Origin: Gigaspora margarita
Taxonomy: Eukaryota > Glomeromycota > Glomeromycetes > Diversisporales > Gigasporaceae
Length of the DNA stretch: 64,000 nucleotides
Direction: 5' to 3'
Assembly: GCA_009809945.1 (NCBI GenBank)
Contig: WTPW01000432.1
Location: 112,387 to 176,386 of the forward strand
The notes below the pieces were generated by a model. That model was not told the DNA's origin and made no database searches. It saw nothing but the letters and a program-made list of their open reading frames with translations. A program made the translations under genes and the position numbers. Below are positions 10,358-21,028 of this stretch, one piece after another (the first letter of the stretch is position 1; each line of letters opens with the position of its first letter).

Positions 10358-11653
10358 CTATACTCCTAGGTATCTCGTCAGGTCCCAATCTTTTTTTGGT
10401 ATAACTTTATCTTTCCTTTTGTTAAAGAGCAGGCAAGAGTTATTCTTTTTTCCTTTTTTATTGAAGACTATTAATTCCGTCTTTTTGGTGTTCAGTTTTA
10501 TTGAATTAGCTTCGAAGAATTCTTCCGCTATATCTATAATTTTTTGTATTTTTTTCTGTGACTCTGCTACTAGAACCATATCATCTGCGTAGACAAGCCC
10601 TGCTATAGTTATCCTATCTTTTCTCACTTGGTCTTTTCTGAGGTCTGTAGGCCACTCCACTTCTATTTTTGCCCCTAGTCTTGATTCTCGAAGATAGGAT
10701 AACAGAGGGTCAAAGTATATTCTCCAGAGTAAGGGTGAGATTACTTCTCCCTGGTCTATACCTTCTTTTGCTCTTATGCTTTTTGTTAGGCCGAATTTAG
10801 TGATAATTTTGATTTCCCTATTATCGAAGAGTTCTAGCATAAGGTGTATTAATTGAGTTGGAAAGCTAATTCTTTTCATCGCCGCCTTGAGTCCTTCGAG
10901 GCTTACTGAGTCAAAAGCTTTCTTGATGTTTAAGAGTACAATCCAAAGCTCTGTATCTTTTTCTTTGGCCCCTTCTATTAAGTTATTTATGATATGTAGA
11001 GGCTCTTGTGTACTTTCTCCTGGGAGCCCAGCGAAGTTTAATTCTTTGAGGATTTGTTTTTCTACTATCACTTTGCTTAATCTTATTTGTATTATTCGTA
11101 CAAAACATTTTCTAATGGCTTCTAGTAACATTATTGGCCTCATTTTCTGCATTGTTAGGTTCTCATTCTGCAATTTTTGTATGGGGAATATCATACCAAC
11201 TTTTCATTTTCTCGGATAGGTTTCCTCTTTTAAGATTTTATTTAGGAGCTTTAAAATATACACTTTGGTCTTTGGCCCTATTCTTCTAAGAAGTGTATAT
11301 CCAATTCCTGAAATTCCTGAAGCTAAGTCATCTGCCGTTTTGTGCATTGCTTCCTCCTATTCTAGAAGCATGATTTCTTTGAGTACTGGGCCATACCACT
11401 CTTCTTTAATACATTCTTTAGGGCTATATTCCTGCTGCCATTTCCGTAGGATCCTATCTGTTGTACTCTTGACTCTGTTATATTGTTCGTCGTAGTATAT
11501 TGTAACCGCCCTTCTTACATCGTCCAGTTCGTATACTAGTTGTGTGCCGTCCTCCTCTTTCCTATCACTTATTAATACTTTTTCTATCTTTAGTTTCTGC
11601 CATGGCTTCTTCAGGATACTACTTAGCATTCTTTTTTCCTCGCTTCCTACCAT
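10358..11653 (-). pseudogene. LINE ORF2 reverse transcriptase, motif A Asp replaced by Asn
   Basis: Two frames (11,653-11,357 and 11,194-10,358) cover the pre-RT region and the polymerase. Recognisable are RPIMLLEAIRKCF (motif 1 region), LPGESTQ, motif A as LLNIKKAFDSV, motif B as GIDQGEVISPLLW, and motif C as YADD (10,580-10,591), followed by KLNTKKTELIVF and RYLGV. Motif A normally carries a catalytic Asp where this copy has Asn (AAC at 10,930-10,928), so polymerase activity should be lost. Between the frames, near 11,195-11,356, there is at least one stop or frameshift. Motif C is intact, which is why a simple motif search would call it functional. Confidence 0.88.
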
Positions 11654-11889
11654 ACTGAATCATCTTTTCACATATCCTCTAATTTCTTTTTTTTTATCTC
11701 TTTTTTGTTTTGACACCATCTTATTCTCGATTATTTTACTCTATAAGCGAGCTTGGTCTAGTCACTCTTGAGTCCAGTATTGTTTCACATTTGGGACGCA
11801 GGTGTCATTGTATCTATTAATCTTTGTTATAGTTGCAATCAACTCTACCAATTCAATTATGTTGATTTCTTTATTTAAATTCTCTTTTG

Positions 11890-12150
11890 CATGTCTACGT
11901 GATGCCACCGAAATTGATTTTTGAAAAATGCCTATTTCGTCTTCATTAGAGAAAATTAAAATTTTTTTATAAGGAAGAGCAAATGAAATTTATATAAATA
12001 TGTTCTTTATAATTTCGTCTATTCAAAAAAAGTATCAAATAATTTTGTCTTTCAAGTAAAATAGGTCAAAAACAATTTCGTCTTCAAATTTTAATTTCAG
12101 GTTTTCAAACCCAAAATGCTTTCATCCTCATGTATATTCCGGATCACTTT
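11890..12150 (+). repeat. Dispersed ~250-base repeat (family F), inside the LINE
   Basis: About 11,895-12,145 matches about 44,725-44,965 in the same orientation and 22,265-22,500 inverted. Shared blocks include AAATTGATTTTTGAAAAA, TAGAGAAAATTAAAATTTTT, TATAAGGAAGAGCAAATG, TAATTTCGTCTATTC and AAAAACAATTTCGTCTTC. Here it splits ORF2 between endonuclease and reverse transcriptase, so it arrived after the LINE. Ends resemble GTGATGCYACC and, inverted, GGATGAAAGC, possibly a short imperfect TIR; CATGTCTA/CATGTATA outside may be a decayed 8-base duplication. Confidence 0.7.
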
Positions 12151-12499
12151 TAGCTATTTGTACCTAGGATTCCATATTACCAACTTCTGTTTTTCATCTA
12201 GTGAATTTTTGATCGTCTTAAATGGAATGGATTTTTTAGCAGCTCTGTTTATCCATAATACTAGTTGCTCCCATAGGTCGTTTATTTGTGTTTCAGCTTT
12301 AGTATAGCTTTGGTAGCTCGTGCTCTTTTTTCCTCTTTTATTTTGTTCTTTTTGGACATAACTATCTAATAGAGATTTATAGTTTTCTCAGTCATCTTTG
12401 CTTGCTTTGTCATATAGGTATATTTTTCTTTCTTCTATATCCCTTCTTTTTTCCTCTCCTAGTGACCGGGTGTTAATTATAGGTTTTGTATAGATTTTT

Positions 12500-13337
12500 G
12501 TCCATATAAGCTAATGATCACTGCCTGTGCAGTCTTTCATATCATCTATATCGCTACCTACTACTAGGTTTTTAGTATCTGGATCTACTCATATGTAATC
12601 TATTCTTGAGCTATACCTCCCATTAGTCCAGGAGTACTTATTGCTATATGGATTTAAAAGCCTAAATGTGTCTGCGAACCCTGTACGTTTGAACCATTTG
12701 GTGAGTGGTGAATATACAATCTTTGGATTATTTTTCCTAGATCTCTCTGTTTTCTCTATCTCTTCTTCACCACTTTCTCTGATATTTAGGTCACCTCCGA
12801 TTATTATTTTTGTATTTCTTTTCCTTTTTGTGACATCTTGTATGACTCTTTGCTGTATTCTCTTTTGAGCTTCTGTATCATTCGGAGGAACGTATAGGAT
12901 CCACATTATTATGATTAACCATTTAAACTTGAAGGTTGCTTTGAGGGAGTAATTGTCTGGTGTTAGAACTTCTGTAAAATACTTCTGCCAATCTTTATTG
13001 ACTAAGAACACTACTTCAGATCCTTTTCTTTTATCAATTATATCTTTTGTTCCATATATCCTGTAATCTTTCAGGTTCGTCCTGTTCAACTAAATTTCCT
13101 TGTTATTTATATTTGTTTCTAAGATTCTGATACAGTCCAAATTTACACTAACATCATAATCCATTAGTTTCTGTAATTTCATTAAATTATTTCTGATACC
13201 ATTAATATTATGAAAAAAAATTTTAAAAAAATCCCTATTTACTATCTCTATATTGTTTTTAATTTCTATTTTGAAAAAAACTGTTATTTGGAGACCCTTA
13301 TTTTCTTCAAATTTCTCCTGATCAACTGGTGCGCCCA
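12500..13337 (-). pseudogene. LINE ORF2 APE-type endonuclease domain, three in-frame stops
   Basis: The endonuclease nicks target DNA so that reverse transcription can prime there. Visible motifs in order are FHNINGI, ETNI (catalytic Glu), YVPPND, IIIGGDLN (Asp and Asn), FADTFR, YSWTN, SRIDYI and, past two stops, SDH (catalytic His). In-frame stops interrupt it at 13,090-13,092 (TAG), 12,589-12,591 (TGA) and 12,511-12,513 (TAG). Reading continues in the same frame on both sides, so these are point mutations, not frameshifts. Phased seven-A blocks at 13,214-13,220 and 13,274-13,280 put Phe-Phe pairs into the N-terminal part that may not be real. Confidence 0.8.
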
Positions 13338-13625
13338 TTAGGATCTATTTGGGAGTGAACCCCTTCTCTCACTTTCAAGGTTTTCAAGTTTTTCCAGTAT
13401 ATTTGACAATATTTTATTTTTGAAGTATGGCGCTAATGGTATCTTTGACTTGATATTCTGATATATTGGCTTTTTGCCCTTTTGTTTCTTTCCATATTTA
13501 TTAGGTTCGTATAGGGTATGTTCTATTCTCCTTTCCTTTCTTTTCATTGTGAGTTCTTCTAGATTTTTTGAGCTTGGTCTTTTATAAGGATTTTGGGTTT
13601 CGGTTTCCATAGTCTGTTGGTCCAA
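13338..13625 (-). pseudogene. LINE linker frame between ORF1 and endonuclease
   Basis: A 95-codon frame starting MDQQTMETETQNPYKRPSS, very basic and rich in Lys, Pro and Asn, with no domain I recognise. It begins 6 bases after ORF1 ends and stops where the endonuclease frame begins, so it is probably the N-terminal linker of ORF2, or the ORF1 tail after a frame change. Nothing suggests an independent gene. Confidence 0.45.
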
Positions 13626-13630
13626 AGATA

Positions 13631-15003
13631 TTAGGGTTGTTGTTTCTGTTTGCTTCTTATTTTGAACCTATTCCATTCTAGTGTCATGATAGTAGACCAT
13701 TCTTCTTGAAGCTCTTTCTTGTTCATCCCTGTTTTTGAATATACTTTAGCTCTTTGTCGCTGATTGCCATTACTGTTCTTTGAAATATATACCGCTTTTG
13801 CTTTCAGAGGCCTTAGTTGTCTTAGTAAAGCTGATTCAGTTGCAGTTCTTGTGATGTTTTGTAGTAGCAGCTTATATTCTCTTCTGTGCTCTAGTGTACT
13901 TGATTCAAATTCTCCTAGTGTTATTCTGAGTGTTTTTCTGTTCTCAAACTGTATAGACCAGGTTTCTCTTAGTGCCTTGAATCTAGTGTAATTGTGTATT
14001 TCAATCTCTATGTAGGTGGGCTTTGATTTTTTCAAGTTAAGAGTTTTGATAATTTTCACCTCACCATAGTATGATAAGGTCTCCTTAACTTTATATAGTT
14101 GTGTATTTATTGGTATATTCCATACTATAAAGAGATATGTCTGCCTATCTTGTTTTTTTCCTGAGTAAACCTTTTTTGAGTTTTTTGGGGCCCATGCTGA
14201 CCAGTATATGTCTTCTTATACTTTATTTTTTTTCTTGTTTCTGGATTATGGTTATTTTCCTCTTTCCTTTCTGAAATTAACTCATGTATTTTTTTTTTGT
14301 TTGGTGTTTCAGTGTTCGTTTCTGTTGCAGTTGTAATTTTTTTTTGACTTGATAAAAAAACTGTTTCTTTGTGGATTGTTGTTGGTTCTTTTGTGGTGTC
14401 TGACAGTAGAGTTTCCTCAAGTCCATAATCCATTGTTCCATATTCGTTGTTGACAAGCAATTTCTTTTTCTGAATATTTTTTTCTTGATTGTCTCTAGTG
14501 ACATGTGTTACTTTGATTGCACTTGACTCTATTTTGTCCCTAAACTTTATAAAGTTGAGTTCTTCTTGTGATAGTAGTTTTTCAGCCGATTGCTTATATG
14601 CGATGTTGCTGTATACTTCATTGGCTTTTCTAATTATGGTGACTAATCCTGGATTATACAGCCCTAGCCAAGTAGCGATGCATTTGTTCCTCTTAAGGAC
14701 ATTCCCTTCCTGCTTAAGTAAATCCTGTTTAATCTCTTGAAATTTTTTGGTAAATATACTCTTGTTGCCTTGTAGATATTCCATAATGTTCTTGTAGTTA
14801 TGTAATATTCTTTGTTTGTATATTTGGTCAGTCGAGTATGTTTGTTTACTTCCCATCACGTGATTATTATGTGTTTGTTTATATTTCTCAATGTTTACTT
14901 TATTTGCTATTGTGATTACATAATCCTGATCAATCGGTAGTATAGGGTCAATTGGATTTTCCCTTGCTATGTTTATTTTCAAGAAGTTTTGTATAGTAGC
15001 CAT
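13631..15003 (-). pseudogene. LINE ORF1 (nucleic-acid-binding protein), frameshifted
   Basis: The first open part (15,003-14,125, 292 codons) starts MATIQNFLKINIARE and is rich in Lys, Gln and Asn, without a recognised fold. After a frameshift near 14,150 the frame continues through FIVWNIP and YYGEVKII (about 14,135-14,050) to the stop at 13,631. That is the beta1-alpha1-beta2 pattern of an RRM as found in many LINE ORF1 proteins; YISKNS and RQRAKVY fit its last strands. ORF1 normally coats the element RNA. The true start may be upstream, at an ATG near 15,360 (MGAKKK), cut off by a poly-A/T tract that includes phased artefact bases. Confidence 0.65.
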
Positions 15004-15524
15004 TTGACGGTATCTTGATATTCCTTCGGCCTAGTAGTTATTTCTCTTTTTCAGAGATGTTTTTATATTGTGCACTATAGTTTCTAAAACTTTAGTGTCC
15101 TGTTGTGTATTTGTCACCTGAAGTCTTGATAGTAAAAAAACTATTTTTTGCTACACAGTTCTTTCATTTTCGTTATTTTTGTCTTTAGTCTAGAAAAAAA
15201 AATTTTTTTGTTATTTAGGGTTTTACTCCAGCCTGCTTGGTTATCTACCGTTTAAAAAAATTTTTTTTTTTTTTTTTTTTTAAAAGTAGGTTTTTATGTT
15301 GGAGTAATTGATTAAAAAAATGTGTCGACTATTTTTGTTGTTTTTTTCTTAGCTCCCATTTTGGGACAGATAAAAAAAAAAAAGAGTTTTTTGCATGTAT
15401 ATTTAATCTATTAGTAATATATTATATTATATAAAAAAAAATATATATTATATAGTGTAATGTAAGATTTTGGCCTACCCCCACCCCCCCTAACGATATT
15501 ATGTAAAATCTGTTAGCGCCCTAA

Positions 15525-16809
15525 GGATTACCTCTGTTATAAATTCTTTATAACAATAATTTGATTCATAAGTAATTTAAGTGCAACTGATTTTCTATAA
15601 CAATAATGATTGCTAAATATAAAGATCAATTGTTATTAAGTAGAGTTAAAGCAGCAAATCAAGTTTGCACAAAATACAAGAACATAGGTCCTTATTTACT
15701 ATTATATATTGTCCTTCAAATTATTTAAATCATTTATTCATATGGGTCATTCTATTTAGCTATAAGTTTAAAAATTAGTTTTAAATAAATAAATTACTAT
15801 AAAGTGCTATAACAAGATCGAGTTTGTTATATTTCACCAATTTTTGAACTATATATGGTGCAAATAGTTTAGTTGATCAAATTTTTATAGTAGTGCTAAA
15901 AATTTTGTTGATCAAAAAAATATAAAATTAAATTTAATTGGTTAAAATTTTTATATGTTTTTAATTTTTTTATATATAGTGCTAAAATTTTAAAAACTTA
16001 ATAAATTTAAAATTAAATCTTCTCAATAATAAGCAAAAAATTCTTAAAATAATATACATAGTTTGATAGACTTTGTTAAAGCTATCAAATTATAAAAAAA
16101 ATTTTGCAACTTTAAAATTTTTATTGAGAAGATACAATTTAAAAAAATTATTAATTGATTTGATGTCTTTAGACTGTTCACACTATAGTAAACTCCATTT
16201 TAGTACATACTAAAAGGTTATATTGTAAAATAAGTTTAAAGTGTATATACATTAAAAAAAACTGTATTTGATTAATATAGATTTTGTGATTTGTATCTGG
16301 ATCTAAGTTATAGTAGATCTATATTTAGAAATCTTGTATACGATGCTTTATGGCATTTCTAAATGTAATATAAGGAACATCAATAGAAAAGGAACAAATT
16401 TTTATAAGTAAAAGTTTTTACAATTTAAGTTAAAATATCTTAAAAACTACTTAACCAAATTTAATAAAATTTCTTTTTATTTTAATTTTATATAGCTATA
16501 GAATTAAAACAAAAAAAATTTATTAAATTTGATATAGTAGTTGTTAAAATATTTAATTTAAATTTTTAAAAAAAGTTACTAAAAATGATTTGTTTTTTTT
16601 CTATTAATGTTCCCTATATACTATTTAAAACATAAAAGTTAAGAAAACAACTATGAATTTGTTATAAGAAAGATAAAAAATTAAGTATTATTAAATGTTT
16701 CGATTTGAATAATAGTTTTATTAATAAAAGGTTTTACATAGTAAATGCCACATGCTTACAAAGTGAAAATTACTAAAAAAAAAGATATTTAACAATCTTA
16801 TGATCAAAA
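15525..16809. other. AT-rich repeat-derived intergenic stretch
   Basis: No gene. About 16,370-16,625 is a foldback repeat: GAACAtcAATAGAAAAGGAAC at the left is mirrored at the right (TTCTATTAATGTTCC), with a central palindrome around TTTTAATTTTATATAGCTATAGAATTAAAA. The same core occurs at 54,229-54,482 and 63,150-63,350. The remainder is A/T-rich with imperfect inverted segments (for example about 16,010-16,140). Confidence 0.6.
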
Positions 16810-17689
16810 TAGGGTTCAGGTAAGACCAGGTTTTTCTAAATTTAAGTCCAAGCTCAAAAAAATTTTAAAACCCAAGCCCATATCTGGCCTATTAAAAAGT
16901 TACGGGTTTGGGCTAGATCAGGTCACTTCAAACTATGATCTAGTTCAATTTAACCCAACCCAGCCTAGTAATTATATAAAAAAGATGAATGCCTAAATAA
17001 CTTATTATACACTTTATAAGTACTTTTGGAAAATATGATAGTTTACAAAAAATCACTGCAAAAACAAATTCTAGCTTTAAGTGAATACTATAAATTATTG
17101 TAATTATTGAATTATACTTTACATATAAGCTATAATTAATTAAATTATGGATATACTATTCCTTAAAAGGTCTAAAAAAAAAATTTGCTTGCAATTTTGA
17201 AAATATTTAAGGTTTTTTTAAATAATACAACAAAAAAAAAATTTAGAAATTTTCTATTTTATATAATATATTATTTGAAATTTATTTTATTAACTTGAGT
17301 GTTGCTAACTTTCACTCTAGATGATATCACCTAGTTTGGAAATCGGGTTAGAAACTGGGTTAGGAGTCAACCTATGTGACGATCACCACCATCACGTGAT
17401 CGATGAATAATCAATATATCAATCAACGTATTTCTTATTATTATTTTATTAAATAATTTTTTTTTAAATACGACTAACTCGAAATATTTTATTTAAAGTG
17501 AAATGCACTAACCCACATGCGATTATACATCATATACAATACATTTCTATATCGATACAGTTTGTGCTGCTTCGCTTATACTCAGTAACACTTAAAAAAA
17601 GAGCGAAGCGAGCCCTATAGTCGTTTGCTATGGCTGTCGCCTTCGCTTCACTCAAAAAAACTAATGCATAATGCATCCTATTATTGACC

Positions 17690-17713
17690 TTAACCCTAAC
17701 CCTAACCCTAACC
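17690..17713 (+). repeat. Interstitial telomere-type repeat (CCCTAA)n
   Basis: Three and a half perfect copies of the unit CCCTAA (TTAGGG on the other strand), the common fungal telomere unit. The array stops exactly at a phased seven-A block (17,714-17,720), so its true length may be greater. Similar but degenerate CCCTAAC tracts occur in other MITEs of the window (25,790, 34,070, 35,110, 46,820). Confidence 0.85.
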
Positions 17714-17944
17714 AAAAAAAAAACTCAACTACAACTTCTCGAATACTTATAATAGTTCGAAAAACAAACATAGAAAAAAAAATACACAAGAACAACGAAC
17801 TAACGCCAAAACAGCACAGCAAAGATGTTAGTAAAAAAAACACGACGTACCAAAGACATCTGAAAACATCAGCACATTAAAACAACGACAAACAAAAAAA
17901 AAATGAGAAAATTTAAAAAATTAGTACAAAAAAAGTGCTTAACT

Positions 17945-18700
17945 AAAAACGCCAAAAAAAAAAAATAGATAAACACCGACTAACAATACCAGTGATGAAA
18001 GCACCAGAAATGTAATTGAAGAACCTAAAAAAGAGAAAGCGCGAAAATTAGTACCAGGAGCAAACAAGAAAAAAAAAAAACTAAAAGGTCCTGGTGATGA
18101 AAGATGTGCTAAAATGGGCGAAATACTAACTATTGATGCCAGCAACATACACCAACGACAAGAATCACTAAAACAGAGAAAATGCGAAAGTTAGTACCAA
18201 AAGCAACGAAAAAGGTGAACTGAAAGTTGCCAGCAATAACGCACTGAAATGGGCGAAGTACCAACTAGTGACACCAACGACGTACACCAATGACGAAAAG
18301 CACTAAAAAACCATTAGTTTAAGTTAAAAAAGAAACCGCTACCAAGAGCAAATGAAATAGAAGAAAAAAAATTTTTTGAAAATCACCAGTGACGAAAGAT
18401 GCACTGAAATGGCGAAGTACCAACTGTACCAACTAGCGATACCAGCGACATATACCAATGATGAAAAGACTGAAACCATTAATTGAAGAACCTAAAAAAA
18501 GAAAATGCGAAAATTAGTACCAAGAGCAAACGAAATGGAAGAAAAAAAAATTCAGTAAGTCGCCGATGAAGAAAACCGCACCGAAATAGTTGAAGTACCG
18601 ATAGCAACACCAAAGGCGTATACACAATAGTAAAAAGTACTGAAACAGTTATCTAAAGAACTAAAAAGAAGGAAAAACGTAAGTTAGACTAAAACAACTA
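17945..18700 (+). repeat. Minisatellite, ~160-190-base degenerate unit
   Basis: Four to five units share, in order, GAAGTACCAACTAG, CCAGCGACATACACCAA, GACGAAAAGCACTGAAAC, ATTAATTGAAGAACC, AAATTAGTACCAAGAGCAAA and GACGAAAGATGCACTGAAAT. The stretch is markedly GC-richer than its surroundings and nearly free of T-runs on this strand. It does not encode a consistent repeated peptide because units differ by non-triplet lengths. Confidence 0.7.
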
Positions 18701-19847
18701 AACTAAAACGATTAACAAGTGCAAAAAAAAAAAAAAATACTTATATGTAGATCTGATGCTGTGCAACTAGTGATCGTGATCTCACCTCTCACCCGATATA
18801 GGTGATATCACCTAGAGTGAAAATTAGTTATAATCATTTTATAAACTTTATTATAAAAATTTTTTAAAATTATTAATAAACTTTAAAGCAATAAAAGTTT
18901 AAAGTTTTATTTTAAAATTTTTACTATAAAACTTCTCTTTAGATTTTTTTAAATTTTATACGTTCCTATCTATAAAAAAAAATTTTACTTCTAATTCAAG
19001 TCCTAATTTTTACAAGTAAATCACAAAAGTTGCAATAATTAAAGTTGTAATCCTTTTTATAAACTACTGTACAATATTGTATTAGAACAGGAAGCTAGAG
19101 CTAATATTTATAGAGTTTGCCAAGAATAAGTAAATAATTTTTTTGGCTAATAAATTTTTTAAAATTTGTTTTTTTTTAGCTTATAAGTAACTTAAACTTT
19201 TTTTCTTATAATATAAAATTAAATACTGCTATAATATAATCTAATTTTAAATATTATTAAAAAAAAATTTAATTAAATATTTTGAATTTTAAAAAATATA
19301 GATTATAGATATATTTATAGCAATTTTTTAGTCAAATTTGCCTGGAATTGTTTACAGTTTAAGGGATAGTTAAAAAAAAATAAAATTTTAATATCTAGTT
19401 AAATATATTAGATTTCTAATCAATAGGAACAGTATAGGAACTATATATTTTTAATGGGTATTACTGGGTTTTATCAGGCCTCTTTATAATACCTGGGCCT
19501 AGCTCATTATTTTACAAGCCCAATTCAAGTCCAGTCTAATTAATTACAGGCTTAAAATTTGGGTTCAAGCCTAGCCTATTATTTTACAAAACCAACCCAA
19601 GCCCATCCTAATTAATTACAAGCTTAAAATTTGGGCCCAGGCCTGGCCCAACCCACAAATTGCCAGGTTTGGTCTGGCCTATTGCAAACCCTAAATATAT
19701 AGGCATGTATAGCATTTTTTTTAATTAAAAATTATTGTTAATTTTTTTTTTATTAAATTTTTTTATTGTTATCATTTTTTTTAACTTTAACTGATTGAGT
19801 TATTTTAATTTTTTTATTTTATTTTTTTGAAATAATCTGATTGTCAC

Positions 19848-20810
19848 CAGCGGTGATACAGCAACAATTGTAATTGTCCAATTACATCATGTAATGGATC
19901 AAAACAAATGCTAAAATTAATTATCGTTAGAGTTAGAGTGGGTTAGTAGCTAGAGTTGGATTAGGGTCGGGTTAGGACATAGTATATAGTAAAATTTAGA
20001 AAGGAATTTTTTTTAAGGGAATATAATTTTGTTGCCCCGTGACATGTCACACCCCTAATTCAACCAATCAAATCGCTCGATTTTGTAGACAAAAAAATTT
20101 TTTTTAAAAATTAAAGTTTTTACTTAATAAAGTGTAATATATATATATAATAGCATATTATATAACGTAAAATTTTATTCTGAACAACTTTTTCTAAGTT
20201 ACAAAAACAGATAGTCTTAGTAAAAAAAGACGTTTTATAAGAAAAAACAAAAATTTCAAAAGTTAGCACATATAAATATCTTTTTTTACTAAAATAATCT
20301 ACCATTTTGACTTAGAAAAAGTTGTTTAGCATAAAATTTTGCATATAATACTTAAACATAAATATAGATTGAATTAGTAAAAAAAAAGTTCTATATGTGC
20401 TAACATTGGAAATTTTTGTTTTTTCTTATAAAACATCATTTTTTACTAAGATAATCTATCTTTGTAACTTAGAAAAAGTTGTTCAAAATAAAATTTTACA
20501 CTATATATCTAGTTATCGCTTATTTATTCTTATATTTTACTAGTAGAATTTTTAGTTTTTTTAAAAAAATTTTTTGTCTACAAAATCGGGCGATTTGATT
20601 GATCGAATCACAGGGTGCAACATGTCGCGAGTGCGACAAATTTCTATTCCCTTTTTTAATTAGAAACTAAAAGTGGTTTTATAGGTGAAATTTTGTGTTA
20701 TCACGAATTTTTGAAAATTTTCATTGTTTTCTTCATTTTTATATTACACAAATGTTATACCTAATCCCTTGACGTAATTGGCCAATTACGAATGTCACCA
20801 TGTCACTGTC
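19848..20810. mobile_element. Nested foldback elements
   Basis: Outermost, GTCACCAGCGGTGATACAG (about 19,854) faces TGTCACCATGTCACTGTC (about 20,795, inverted). Inside, CATGTCACACCCC..CCAATCAAATCGC and TTTTGTAGACAAAAAA (about 20,041-20,095) are mirrored at about 20,575-20,635. Inside that are inverted arms around CTTAGAAAAAGTTGTTC and TTTTTTCTTATAAAA (20,180-20,300; 20,405-20,500). A degenerate GGGTTAG tract lies at 19,930-19,975. No coding sequence. Confidence 0.6.
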
Positions 20811-20826
20811 AGTATCAAATAGATTT

Positions 20827-21028
20827 ACCCTATTTTTTTTATTTATTTATTTTTTTTATTTATTTTATTTTTTTTTTATTTAATTTATTTTTTTTTATTT
20901 AATTTATTTTTTTTTATTTAATTTATTTTTTTTTATTTAATTTATTTTTTTTTATTTAATTTATTTTTTTTTATTTAATTTATTTTTTTTTATTTAATTT
21001 ATTTTTTTTTATTTAATTTATTTTTTTT
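20827..21028. repeat. 19-base AT microsatellite, about 8 units, beside a gap
   Basis: Exact 19-base periodicity of an ATTTAATTTATTTTTTTTT-type unit runs from about 20,870 up to the N gap; the start (20,827-20,870) is a looser (TTTATTTA) tract. The gap is presumably a failure to assemble across this array. Confidence 0.85.

Larger units (their letters stand above)
7412..15401 (-). mobile_element. Full-length non-LTR retrotransposon (LINE), decayed, 17-base TSD
   Basis: TTTAATCTATTAGTAAT flanks the element exactly at 7395-7411 and 15,402-15,418, and a T-run (7412-7420) marks the poly(A) tail of a minus-strand insertion. Reading 15,401 to 7412 the order is 5' UTR, ORF1 with an RRM-like domain, an APE-type endonuclease, reverse transcriptase, RNase H, a CCHC zinc motif, then an ~0.65-kb 3' UTR. 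EN + RT + RNase H suits the I/Tad-type LINE clades. Stop codons, frameshifts and a motif A substitution show it is inactive. A ~250-base repeat (about 11,890-12,150) interrupts it. Several phased seven-A blocks lie inside it. Confidence 0.9.
5583..15521. mobile_element. TIR element with TAA target duplication, hosting the LINE
   Basis: Left end GGGCGCTGACAGATATTACG, right end inverted GGGCGCTAACAGATTTTACA, each flanked by TAA (5580-5582 and 15522-15524). The same ends and duplication recur in the element at 26,278-29,500, so the boundaries are well supported. Element-specific sequence is 5583-5634, about 5997-7411 and 15,402-15,521; the rest is inserted. There is no transposase. A 3-base TAA duplication fits PIF/Harbinger-type transposition (family knowledge), but with no protein the assignment is tentative. 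Confidence 0.75.
17311..18828. mobile_element. TIR element carrying telomeric repeat and minisatellite
   Basis: Ends are TTTCACTCTAGATGATATCA and, inverted, TTTCACTCTAGGTGATATCA. Inside, in order: CACGTGATCGATG near 17,393, a GC-richer AGCGAAGCGAGCC/GGCTTCGCT-like stretch (17,560-17,650), an interstitial telomeric array (17,690-17,713), and a minisatellite (about 17,945-18,700). Frames on either strand here are by-products of the repeats. No transposase. Flanking bases show no clear duplication. Confidence 0.65.
17159..19366. mobile_element. Family A MITE, split copy 2
   Basis: The left part 17,159-17,310 (TTCCTTAAAAGG, then AAATTTGC) and right part 18,829-19,366 (down to CAAATTTGCCTGG and TTTAAGGGA) match the two ends of an intact copy such as 2244-2897. 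TA is present on both sides (17,157-17,158 and 19,367-19,368). The 1.5-kb insertion in the middle dates after this copy. Confidence 0.65.
16810..19693. mobile_element. Outer hAT-like element of a three-level nest
   Basis: The left end TAGGGTTCAGGTAAGACCAG resembles the inverted right end TAGGGTTTGCAATAGGCCAG. Subterminal regions on both sides are packed with CCAAGCCCA/TGGGCTTGG-type motifs (16,855-16,975 and 19,490-19,660), as in hAT transposase-binding arrays. No 8-base duplication is visible. The centre is replaced by a family A MITE, itself split by the 17,311-18,828 element. Confidence 0.5.

Noticed and set aside
8370-14740. Many plus-strand frames opposite the LINE (for example 8370-8600, 9693-10,259, 10,887-11,219, 13,764-13,991)
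   Set aside because: Shadows of the minus-strand LINE coding sequence; hydrophobic Ser/Phe/Leu composition is the complement of Lys/Glu-rich codons.
17530-18148. Three minus-strand frames and one plus-strand frame around the telomeric repeat
   Set aside because: They read repeat sequence (VRVRVRV and NPNPNPNQ come from CCCTAA) and phased seven-A blocks; no domain.
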